64,000 nt of DNA from Kitasatospora sp. NBC_01246 (GTDB lineage: Bacteria > Actinomycetota > Actinomycetes > Streptomycetales > Streptomycetaceae), in the NCBI RefSeq assembly GCF_036226505.1, contig NZ_CP108484.1, positions 2,728,001-2,792,000 on the forward strand. The letters are read 5' to 3'. Of the stretch, positions 46,901 through 54,327 are shown piece after piece. A model generated the notes under the pieces. The model was not told the origin of the DNA. It made no database searches and saw only the letters and a list, made by a program, of their open reading frames with translations. Position 1 is the first letter of the stretch. Every line of letters starts with the position of its first letter. The position numbers were made by a program, and so were the translations under genes.

Positions 46901-49487
46901 CGTCGGCCCGGTTGTAGTGGATGACGGCGGTGCCGGCGGGCTGGGTGTTGGCGGGCCCGGGGTTCGCCGTCCGGACGGTCGGGTCACCCTCCTTGAGCCA
47001 GACCTCGCCGGTCGCGCCGACGTCGAGGTGGCGGTCGGTGTCGACGTCCTTGACGCCGTCCTTCTCGACGACGAAGCCGACGTCCGAGGCCCCTTCCTTC
47101 AGCTTCACGTAGGCGAAGGCGCCGTAGGCGTCCCGGCCGGTGAAGCCGTGCCCGGCGGGCCAGGGGGTGGCCTCGCCGTCCGCTAGGTCGCCCCAGGCGT
47201 AGAGGTTCCAGCCGTCGTAGTCGCCGTCCTCGCGCTGGTAGTGCACGACGGCGTACGGGCGGGCGGTGGTGCTGGGCGCCGGGGCGGGGGCGGGGGTGCC
47301 GGTGGTGAAGCTGCCGGTGGCCGAGCGCAGGTGGCCGCTGGAGTCCTGGACCACGGCCTTGTAGCGGACCACCGTGCCGGGCTGCACGGCGCCGAGGTCC
47401 TGGGTGACCCGGTACGTCCCGTTGTCGGCGGTGCCGAGGGTCCGCCAGGGCGCGTCGCCGATCTGCGCGGCGAAGGTGACCCGGTCGAAGCCGCCGCCGT
47501 CGACGTCCGCGCCGACGGTGACGGTGCCGGTGGAGCCGTCGGCCGGCGTCCGCAGCGCGAGCTTCGGCGCGGCCGCGACCGGCGCCAGCTTCCCGGCGGC
47601 CTTGAACACCACCGAGGAGAGCGCGGGCACGGTGACGGTGACCGCGCGGTCCGCGCCACTGGTCAGCCGCTCCCCCGCGGCCGGGTAGATCCGGTCGAAG
47701 CCCTGGCCGGCCGAGAAGGTGTCCAGGGTGACGGTCTTCGCCTCGGCCGCGTTGTTGACCGCGACCAGGTACTCGACCTGCTGCCCGGCGTCGATCCGAG
47801 AGAAGGCGTAGACGCCCGCGCCGTCGGCGGCGTACCGCTCGATCTGGGCGCCGTCGGCGAGGGCCGGGTGGTCCCGGCGCAGCGCGGCCAGCCCGGCGAT
47901 GCCCCGGTAGAGCTCGCCGTCGCGCCCGTAGCGGTCGGCGGAGCCGGAGGGGCCGCCGAGCACCCGGTCCGTGTTGTAGGAGGGGGTCCGCGAGGCGAAG
48001 AGGTCCTGCCGGGCGTCCTTGTCGCCGCCGGCGCCGGTGAAGCCCTGCTCGTCGCCGTAGTAGACGACCGGCTGGCCCCGGGTGAGGAACTGCAGCTCGG
48101 AGGCGAGCCGGTCCTTCTTCAGCAGGGTGGCGTCGTCGGCGCCCGGGTTGTCGCCGAGCAGGAAGGACCCGAAGCGGCCCATGTCGTGGTTGCCGAGGAA
48201 GGTCGGCAGCTCGTAGGCGTCGGTGTCGGCGGTGGTGTAGCGGTAGTCCTGCCCGTACACGTCGGCGAGGCCGCGGGCCGAGCCGCCCTGCGAGACGTAG
48301 GAGCGGGCGGCGCTCTGGAACGGGAAGTCCAGGGTGGCCTGGAGCCGGCCCTTGGTGACGTACGGCGAGGTGACCGCCGGGTCGCTGGAGAGGACCTCGC
48401 CGAACATGAAGAACTTCTTGTTGCCCTGCTTGGCGGCGAAGTCCTTGAGCGCGGGCGCCCACTGCTGCCAGAAGGCCATGTTGACGTGCTTGACGGTGTC
48501 GATCCGGAAGCCGTCCACGCCGGCGTCCTTGACCCACTGCTGGTAGACCTTCTCGAAGCCCTGGACCACCTTGGGGTTCTGGGTGTCGAGGTCGTCCAGG
48601 CCGGAGAAGTCGCCCTCGGTGGCGGACTCGCCGACGAAGGTCGAGTCGCCCCGGTTGTGGTAGAGCGCGGGGTCGTTGAGCCAGGCCGGGGCCTTGGCGG
48701 CGGTGTCGGCGGGCTTGCGGAAGACCGGGCTGTAGGGGAACGAGTCCTTGGTCAGCTTCGGCCAGGCGGCCGGGGAGCCGGCGCCCGCGTCGGCGACGGC
48801 GGTCTCGTCGACCGGCCGGCCGTCGGCGTCCAGCACCGGGTAGGCCCCGGTGGAGCGGTAGCCGTACTGCTGCTGCGCGTAGTCGATGACGTCGGCGGTG
48901 TGGTTGGTGATGACGTCGAAGAAGACCTTGATGCCCTTGGCGTGCGCCTTGGCTATCAGCTCCTTGAGCTGCTCGTTGGTGCCGAAGTGCGGGTCGACCT
49001 GGGTGAAGTCGGTGATCCAGTAGCCGTGGTAACCGGCCGAGGCCTGGTCGCCGGCGCCCTGGACGGGCTTGTTCTTGAAGATCGGAGCCATCCAGATCGC
49101 GGTGGTGCCGAGGTCCTGGATGTAGTCGAGCCGCTGGAGCAGGCCCGCGAGGTCGCCCCCGTGGTAGAAGCCCTTGTCGGCCGGGTCGAGGCCGTGGTCC
49201 AGCCGGCTGCCGGTGATGCCCCCGGTGTCGTTGCCCGGGTCGCCGTTGGCGAAACGATCCGGCAGGACGAAGTAGAACTGCTCGCGGGAGAGGTCGTGCC
49301 GCCCGGCGGTGGCGGCCAGCGCGGCGTCCGAGGGCGGGCCGGGCGGGGACGCGGCGAAGGCCGCGGGAGCCGCGCCGCCCAGGGTGGCGGCGGTCAGCGC
49401 GGCGGCCAGCAGCACGGCCGTGCGGCCGGGTCTGCGGATCGGGGTGGTGCTCCGTCGGCGTGTGCGGCGGGGCGGGACATCGGCCAC
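43962..49487 (-). CDS. pulA: giant secreted alpha-amylase / pullulanase fusion
   Basis: The 1841-aa secreted enzyme has a signal peptide (about 1-46) and two GH13 catalytic units. The first (about 65-480) has GFRIDTVKHVN, MFGEVLSSDP and FLGNHDMGRF. Two pullulanase-associated CBM41-like modules follow at about 740-950 (HYQREDGDYDGWNLYAWGD and HYNRADGDYTGWGLHDWTG). The second GH13 (about 1190-1700) has YNWGYDPLHYNVPEGSY, GFRFDLMGLD, YGEGWNFG and VEYVDAHDNTDLFD, all pullulanase motifs. It should cleave alpha-1,4 and alpha-1,6 bonds of starch and pullulan. GTG 49487 follows GGGAG. The same fusion is known from S. coelicolor (SCO2226, from memory). Confidence 0.93.
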   Translation of the reverse strand: MADVPPRRTRRRSTTPIRRPGRTAVLLAAALTAATLGGAAPAAFAASPPGPPSDAALAATAGRHDLSREQFYFVLPDRFANGDPGNDTGGITGSRLDHGLDPADKGFYHGGDLAGLLQRLDYIQDLGTTAIWMAPIFKNKPVQGAGDQASAGYHGYWITDFTQVDPHFGTNEQLKELIAKAHAKGIKVFFDVITNHTADVIDYAQQQYGYRSTGAYPVLDADGRPVDETAVADAGAGSPAAWPKLTKDSFPYSPVFRKPADTAAKAPAWLNDPALYHNRGDSTFVGESATEGDFSGLDDLDTQNPKVVQGFEKVYQQWVKDAGVDGFRIDTVKHVNMAFWQQWAPALKDFAAKQGNKKFFMFGEVLSSDPAVTSPYVTKGRLQATLDFPFQSAARSYVSQGGSARGLADVYGQDYRYTTADTDAYELPTFLGNHDMGRFGSFLLGDNPGADDATLLKKDRLASELQFLTRGQPVVYYGDEQGFTGAGGDKDARQDLFASRTPSYNTDRVLGGPSGSADRYGRDGELYRGIAGLAALRRDHPALADGAQIERYAADGAGVYAFSRIDAGQQVEYLVAVNNAAEAKTVTLDTFSAGQGFDRIYPAAGERLTSGADRAVTVTVPALSSVVFKAAGKLAPVAAAPKLALRTPADGSTGTVTVGADVDGGGFDRVTFAAQIGDAPWRTLGTADNGTYRVTQDLGAVQPGTVVRYKAVVQDSSGHLRSATGSFTTGTPAPAPAPSTTARPYAVVHYQREDGDYDGWNLYAWGDLADGEATPWPAGHGFTGRDAYGAFAYVKLKEGASDVGFVVEKDGVKDVDTDRHLDVGATGEVWLKEGDPTVRTANPGPANTQPAGTAVIHYNRADGDYTGWGLHDWTGAATPTDWGNPLLPVRRDAFGAVFEVPLAPGATSLSYVLHRGNDKDLPADQSLDLAANGHEVWILGGREGYLLPQNAAAASQLDPGSAKAQWIDARTVVVPAGYGANDAALAGGTSAQLVYDPEGGIRAEKGVLSKAGQWIRLTPAAGLTDAQKAAFPHLAGYRAFTVDARDAARVPAALRSQLLFTEHLPSGAALAATGVQTPGVLDDLYARRTGRVDFGPAYYNGKVALSVWAPTAREVSVQLFDGPAGGTPKTVPLKLDDETGVWELVRDKAELDGKYYLYQVKVWAPSVQQLVVNTVTDPYSVALSADSGRSLVADLAAKALKPKGWDDHTVPKAVPPAQQQIQELHVRDFSVEDGTVPAAERGTYLAFTESQSAGMRHLRELAQAGVTTVHLLPTFDIATIRENRAQQKLPACDLKALAADSERQQECVAAVAAEDAYNWGYDPLHYNVPEGSYATDPEGTARTVQFRQMVQAIHQAGLRVVLDVVYNHTAAAGQAEHSVLDRVVPGYYQRLDANGKVTTDSCCADTAPEHAMMNRLVVDSVTTWAREYKVDGFRFDLMGLDPRSTMLDVQAALRRMTPDSDGVDGKNVFLYGEGWNFGVVANDARFAQATQLNMAGTGIATFDDRIRDAARGGNFQLSSAPQQGFASGLYSDPNGSPANGTPQEQEDRLLKQMDQLKVALTGNLAGYAFTDSAGRAVTGAGVDYNGAPTGYAAVPGEAVEYVDAHDNTDLFDALAYKLPAATAPADRARMQALALSLTALTQGPGFVQAGTDLLRSKSLDANSYDSGDWFNAIQWDPAQGNGWGRGVPTAADNKEMWPAAKSLLADPKLAMGAADIRATSAQYQQFLRIKQGSPLFSLPTLAAVQQRLSYPLSGTPGETPGVITLHLDGTGLAGAQKGITVVFNATPTAQSQTVAALKGTAQALHPVQAGGADPVVRQSGFAAATGTFTVPGRTVAVFVQN

Positions 49488-49539
49488 TGAGGGCTCCCTT
49501 GCGGGGGTAAGGGTGTCGAGTTGCCAGGACGCTAGCGGC

Positions 49540-49577
49540 CTGCAATCTGTTTCAGCAAGATGCAGAAAGGGTTTCGG
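49540..49577 (-). promoter_or_regulatory. starch-gene motif in the pullulanase promoter
   Basis: CTGCAATCTGTTTC at 49540-49553 runs into AGCAAGATGCAG. The 10-mer GTTTCAGCAA here also occurs in the amylase promoter repeats (opposite strand). TGCAATCT and AGATGCA form a near-inverted repeat. Shared control by a MalR-type repressor is inferred. Confidence 0.5.
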
Positions 49578-49744
49578 TCCCGGAAATTTCGGCCCCCGGC
49601 GTGCCGCTGCCCGCCCCCGATTGCGCCACCCGAGGCACTCGGCGTGAGAATAGGACGTATGCCCGTCCTGCCGGTTCGTACCAGATCCCACAGCACCCCC
49701 TACCCCGGTGGGAGCAGTCCCCTAGCCCTCAAGGGGGACAGTCG

Positions 49745-50773
49745 GTGAAGAATCCACTTCCAGAGGATGAGCAGACGGCTACGGGACGTCTGGCAGACTT
49801 CTCGTCCATGGGGGAACCGACCGAGATCCAGCAGACCGGCGCCGAGCGCGCCGCGGCGGCGCACGGTGGCGGTTCCGCAGCGGGCCCGGCCGGCTCCGGC
49901 CGGGTGCCCGACGGAGCCACCCGCGTCGCCCAGTCCCGCGCGGCCGCGCTGCGCGGCCGCATCCGTGACCAGCGCCGTTCACCGGCGCGACCGCGGATCT
50001 GGTTCGAGCTGGCGCTGATCGGGATCAGCTACTGGGTCTACTCCCTCGTCCGCAACGCCGTCCCGGAACAGGAAGCGATAGCCCAGAAGCACGCGGGCTG
50101 GATCTGGGACTTCGAACAGAGCCTCGGCGTGGCCGTCGAGCGCTCGGTCAACCACGCGGTCGACAAGTTCTCGTGGCTGATCGTCGGGATGAACTACTAC
50201 TACGCGACGCTGCACTTCATCATCACCATCGGCGTCCTGGTCTGGCTCTACCGGCGCCACCCGGGCCGCTACGCCGCGGCCCGCACGGTGCTGTTCGTCA
50301 CCACCGGCATCGCCCTGGTGGGCTTCTACTTCTTCCCCCTCGCCCCGCCCCGGCTGATGACGGACGGCGGCTTCATCGACACCCTGAAGGTCCACAACAC
50401 CTGGGGTTCGATGGCCTCCGGGCCGGCCACGCACGTCTCCAACCAGTACGCGGCGATGCCCTCGATGCACATCGGCTGGTCGCTCTGGTGCGGCCTGGCC
50501 ATCTTCTTCCTGGCCCGCGCGGCCTGGGCCCGCGCGCTCGGCCTGCTCTACCCGGTGGCCACCCTGGTGGTGATCGTCTCGACCGCCAACCACTTCTGGA
50601 TGGACGCCGTCGGCGGCGTCGCCTGCCTCACGGTCGGCTTCGTCGTGGCCCGGCTGATCTACCACGTCTGGGTCTACCGCCTGCCGAAGGTCCCGGCCCG
50701 GGGGGCGGCGGACGAGCCGATCACGGTGCCCGAGCAGTGGAGCGAGCCCGCGGTGAGCGCCGGACGGCGCTGA
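49745..50773 (+). CDS. PAP2-family (phosphatase/AUR1-like) membrane protein
   Basis: The 342-aa protein has a disordered N-terminal 80 residues, then about six membrane segments. ELALIGISYWVYSLVRNAV, FIITIGVLVWLY and FYFFPLAPPRLMTDGGFIDT lead to the catalytic motifs YAAMPSMHIGWSLWCG (PSxxH) and ANHFWMDAVGG (H-x-x-x-D) of the PAP2_3 group, which hydrolyse or transfer phospholipid head groups. GTG 49745 follows AAGGGGG; in-frame ATG 49808 is an alternative. A strong shared terminator follows. Confidence 0.87.
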   Translation: MKNPLPEDEQTATGRLADFSSMGEPTEIQQTGAERAAAAHGGGSAAGPAGSGRVPDGATRVAQSRAAALRGRIRDQRRSPARPRIWFELALIGISYWVYSLVRNAVPEQEAIAQKHAGWIWDFEQSLGVAVERSVNHAVDKFSWLIVGMNYYYATLHFIITIGVLVWLYRRHPGRYAAARTVLFVTTGIALVGFYFFPLAPPRLMTDGGFIDTLKVHNTWGSMASGPATHVSNQYAAMPSMHIGWSLWCGLAIFFLARAAWARALGLLYPVATLVVIVSTANHFWMDAVGGVACLTVGFVVARLIYHVWVYRLPKVPARGAADEPITVPEQWSEPAVSAGRR

Positions 50774-50777
50774 GACC

Positions 50778-50825
50778 GGTACGGCGAAGGGCCCGCGGAG
50801 CTTTCCGCGGGCCCTTCGCCGTACC
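50778..50825. terminator. 22-bp perfect-stem bidirectional terminator
   Basis: Bases 50778-50799 are the exact complement of 50804-50825 around a 4-nt loop, between the convergent PAP2 gene and glnE. Confidence 0.88.
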
Positions 50826-50918
50826 CCGGGCCTTGCCCTTGCCCAGGGCCCCTTCGCCGGACCTCCGGGGGCCGGGGCTCAGCGTTCCTCCGGTGGCCGG
50901 GGCGCAGCCGGTCGGGGA

Positions 50919-53900
50919 TCAGCCGTAGAACAGCCGCTCCACCACCGCCCGGGCCCGCCGGGTGGTGCGCCGGTAGTCGTCCACCAGCTCGCCGCTGTGC
51001 CCGGCGCCGTACCCGAGGTAGCGGGCCACCGCGGCCAGCTCCCGGGCCTCCCCGGGGAAGCTGTCCCCGGGCCGGCCGCGGACCAGCATCACCGCGGAGC
51101 GCACCCGGGAGGCCAGCACCCAGGCGGCGTCCAGCACCGCCGCGTCCTCCGCCCCGACCAGCCCGGCCTCGGCGGCGGCCGCCAGCGCGGGCCTGGTCCG
51201 GGTGGTCCGCAGCGCCGGCAGCTCGTGCCCGTGCTGGAGCTGGAGGAGCTGGACGGTCCACTCCACGTCGGCCAGTCCGCCCCGGCCGATCTTGGTGTGG
51301 GTGGTCGGGTCGGCGCCGCGCGGCAGCCGCTCGGCCTCGATCCGGGCCTTGATCCGGCGGATCTCCACCACGTCCCGCTCCGGCACCCCGGAGCCCGGGT
51401 AGCGCAGCGGGTCGATCAGCTGCCGGAACCGCTCCCCCAGCTCCGCGTCCCCCGCCACCGGGTCGGCGCGCAGCAGTGCCTGGCTCTCCCAGGCGTGCGA
51501 CCAGCGCCGGTAGTACGCCGCGTAGGAGGCGAGGGTGCGCACCAGCGGGCCGTTGCGGCCCTCCGGGCGCAGATCGGCGTCGACCACCAGCGGCGGCTCG
51601 GTGGACGGCCCGGAGAGCAGCGTGCGCAGCTCGTGGCAGACCGCCTGGGCGGCCCGGGCGGCGTCCTGGTCGAGCGAACCGAGCAGCGGCTCGTGGACGA
51701 AGAGGACGTCCGCGTCGGACCCGTAGCCGAGCTCGTGCCCGCCGAACCGGCCCATCGCGATCACCGCGATCCGGGTCGGCAGCTCCCCGTGCCGGGCCTC
51801 CCAGCCGGCCGTGCAGGCGCGCAGCGCGCCCTGGAGGGTGGCCGCGTTGAGCGCGGTGAGCGCCTCGCCCGCGACGTCCAGGGCCTCGGCCGGGTCGTCA
51901 CCGAGCCGCCCGAGGACATCGGCGGCGGCGGTCCGGAACAGCTCCCGGCGCCGCACCGAACGGGCGGCGGCGACGGCCGCGGGGGCGGAGTCGGCGCGGC
52001 CGACGGCGGCCAGTATCTCCTGCTCCAGGGCGGGCCGGCCGCGCGGCGCCAGGCCCTGCGGGTCGCCCAGCATGGCGACCGCCTCGGGGGCCCGCAGCAG
52101 CAGGTCGGGGGCGAGCCGGCCGGCCGAGAGGACTCGGGCCAGCTGCTCGGCGGCGGCGCTCTCGTCGCGCAGCAGCCGCAGGTACCAGGGGGTGCGGCCG
52201 AGCGCGTCGGAGACCTGGCGGAAGTTGAGCAGCCCGGCGTCCGGATCGGCCGAGTCGGCGAACCAGCCCAGCAGCACCGGCAGCAGGGTCCGCTGGATGG
52301 CGGCCTTGCGGCTGACGCCGGAGGCCAGCGCGGTCAGGTGGCGCAGCGCGGCGGCCGGGTCGGCGTAGCCGAGCGCCTCCAGCCGGGCCCGGGCGGCGTC
52401 CGGGCTCAGCCCGGTCGCACCGGTCGGCAGCTCGGCGACGGCGTCCAGCAGCGGCCGGTAGAACAGCTTCTCGTGCAGCCGGCGGACCTCGACGGCGTGC
52501 CGCTTCCACTCCCGCTGGAGGGCGGCGACCGGGTCGGCCCGGGTGTCGTCGTTGATCAGCGGGGCGAGCGAGCGGGCCAGCCGGCGCTGGTCCTCCTCGC
52601 CGGTGGGCATCAGATGGGTGCGGCGCAGCCGGTGCAGCTGGATCCGGTGCTCCAGCGAGCGCAGGAAGCGGTAGGCGGTGTCCAGCGAGGCGGCGTCGGC
52701 CCGGCCCACGTACCCGCCCCGGGAGAGCGCGCCGAGTGCCTCCAGGGTGTTGCCGCTGCGCAGCGCCGGGTCGGTGCGACCGTGCACCAGCTGGAGCAGC
52801 TGGACGGAGAACTCGACGTCGCGCAGGCCGCCCGGGCCGAGCTTGAGCTGGCGGTCGAGCTCGGTGACGGGGATCGAGTCGATCACCCGGCGGCGCATCT
52901 GCTGCACGTCGGTGACGAAGTTCTCCCGGGCGGCGGCCTGCCAGACCATCGGCTCCAGCGCCGCCAGGTAGGCGGCCCCGAGCTCGGCGTCCCCGGCGAC
53001 CGGACGGGCCTTGAGCAGCGCCTGGAACTCCCAGGTCTTGGCCCAGCGCTGGTAGTAGGCCTGGTGGCTGGCCAGGGTGCGGACCAGCGGGCCGTTGCGG
53101 CCCTCGGGGCGCAGGTTGGCGTCCACCGGCCAGATGGTGCCCTCGCCGGTGGTGTCCGCGCAGAGCCGGGTGAGCGCGGCGGCCAGCCGGGTGGCGGCCT
53201 TGATCGCCTCCTGCTCCTCGACGCCCTCCCGCGGTTCGGCGACGAAGATGACGTCCACGTCGGAGACGTAGTTGAGCTCGCGCCCGCCGCACTTGCCCAT
53301 GCCGATGACGGCGAGGCGGCAGGCGCCGGCGGCCTCCGGATCCTCCTCGGCGGCGATCTCCAGGGCGGTCTGCAGGGTGGCGCCGGCCAGGTCGGCCAGT
53401 TCGGCGGCGGTCTGCGCGAGGTCGGTGGTGCCGGTGAGGTCGCGGGCGGCGATGGCCAGCAGGCAGCGGCGGTAGGCGATCCGCAGCGCGTCCGCCGGGC
53501 TGACGGCGGCCTCCGCCCGCAGGCCCTCGCGCAGCGCGCGCCGGAAGTCCTCCGGGCCGGGGTGCATGTCGCGCAGTTCGAAGGTGACCAGGACGTGCCA
53601 GTCGTGCGGGTGCCGGGCCAGGTGGTCGGCGAGCGCGGTGGACGCGCCGAGCACGCCGAGCAGCCGGTCGCGCAGCGGCTTGGAGGTGGTGAGGGTGTCG
53701 CGCAGGGTGTGCCGCTCGGTCTCGTCGGCGCCCTCCAGCAGCCGGGCCAGGCCGAGCAGGGCGAGGTCCGGGTCGGCGGTGGCGCCGAGCGCGTCCAGCA
53801 GCACCGGGTCGTCGGCCAGTCCCTCCAGACCGGGGCCGGCGAGCAGCCGGACGGCCTGCGCCGGGTCGGTGAACCCGCGCCGGACCAGCCTGATCTCCGG

Positions 53901-53936
53901 CCGGCTCACCCGGCTCCCGGCCCGCTGCTCCTCCAT
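50919..53936 (-). CDS. glnE: bifunctional glutamine-synthetase adenylyltransferase/deadenylase
   Basis: The 1005-aa enzyme adenylylates and deadenylylates glutamine synthetase. It has two homologous nucleotidyltransferase halves: N-terminal MGKCGGRELNYVSDVDVIFV and C-terminal MGRFGGHELGYGSDADVLFV, each with the Asp pair. Each half also has PEGRNGPLVRTLASHQAYY or PEGRNGPLVRTLASYAAYY and GPGGLRDVEFSVQLLQLVHG or GRGGLADVEWTVQLLQLQHG. Its target tyrosine is present in GlnA (25.9-27.3 kb) but not GlnA2. ATG 53936 is the first codon; VSRPEIRLV is a possible later start. Confidence 0.96.
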   Translation of the reverse strand: MEEQRAGSRVSRPEIRLVRRGFTDPAQAVRLLAGPGLEGLADDPVLLDALGATADPDLALLGLARLLEGADETERHTLRDTLTTSKPLRDRLLGVLGASTALADHLARHPHDWHVLVTFELRDMHPGPEDFRRALREGLRAEAAVSPADALRIAYRRCLLAIAARDLTGTTDLAQTAAELADLAGATLQTALEIAAEEDPEAAGACRLAVIGMGKCGGRELNYVSDVDVIFVAEPREGVEEQEAIKAATRLAAALTRLCADTTGEGTIWPVDANLRPEGRNGPLVRTLASHQAYYQRWAKTWEFQALLKARPVAGDAELGAAYLAALEPMVWQAAARENFVTDVQQMRRRVIDSIPVTELDRQLKLGPGGLRDVEFSVQLLQLVHGRTDPALRSGNTLEALGALSRGGYVGRADAASLDTAYRFLRSLEHRIQLHRLRRTHLMPTGEEDQRRLARSLAPLINDDTRADPVAALQREWKRHAVEVRRLHEKLFYRPLLDAVAELPTGATGLSPDAARARLEALGYADPAAALRHLTALASGVSRKAAIQRTLLPVLLGWFADSADPDAGLLNFRQVSDALGRTPWYLRLLRDESAAAEQLARVLSAGRLAPDLLLRAPEAVAMLGDPQGLAPRGRPALEQEILAAVGRADSAPAAVAAARSVRRRELFRTAAADVLGRLGDDPAEALDVAGEALTALNAATLQGALRACTAGWEARHGELPTRIAVIAMGRFGGHELGYGSDADVLFVHEPLLGSLDQDAARAAQAVCHELRTLLSGPSTEPPLVVDADLRPEGRNGPLVRTLASYAAYYRRWSHAWESQALLRADPVAGDAELGERFRQLIDPLRYPGSGVPERDVVEIRRIKARIEAERLPRGADPTTHTKIGRGGLADVEWTVQLLQLQHGHELPALRTTRTRPALAAAAEAGLVGAEDAAVLDAAWVLASRVRSAVMLVRGRPGDSFPGEARELAAVARYLGYGAGHSGELVDDYRRTTRRARAVVERLFYG

Positions 53937-54327
53937 GACCCCTCCATCCGCCCGTTCAGCAGGTTACGCGCCCGCACGGCGCGGCGCCGGACGCGACCGC
54001 GGACCGGCCCCGCCCGGCCACGACCGGGAGCCTCACGGTCGGCCGGCGGACGGGCCCCGCCGCCGAGCGCCTTCACCGGCGCCGGTCGCCCCTGGCCCCG
54101 GCAGCCCTCCGGCGGGCAGCACGGACACCGCCGTCCTCTCCTCCTTCGAGGCGGACGGCGGCATCGGCTTCCTGTACGTCGAACGGGTGAAGGCCGGACG
54201 CAGAGCGCCGGGCGGCCGCTCACGGCGCACCGCCCTGTCGCCCGCAACGCCCGACCGGGTGCCCCGCCGGACGGTCACGCTGTCCGGCCCCGGCGCGCTG
54301 TCCGGCAGCCCGGGGGGACGGACCCGA
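53937..54327. other. 391-bp gap between glnE and the surface-protein gene
   Basis: No gene can be supported. A hairpin (GCCGGACGG / CTGTCCGGC, 54266-54288, one mismatch) could terminate the surface-protein transcript. The glnE promoter must lie in the first 100 bp. Confidence 0.4.

Noticed and set aside
43962..49691. Upstream extension of the pullulanase frame to 49691
   Set aside because: The extra 68 residues lack coding character and precede a clear signal peptide; GTG 49487 has a good ribosome binding site.
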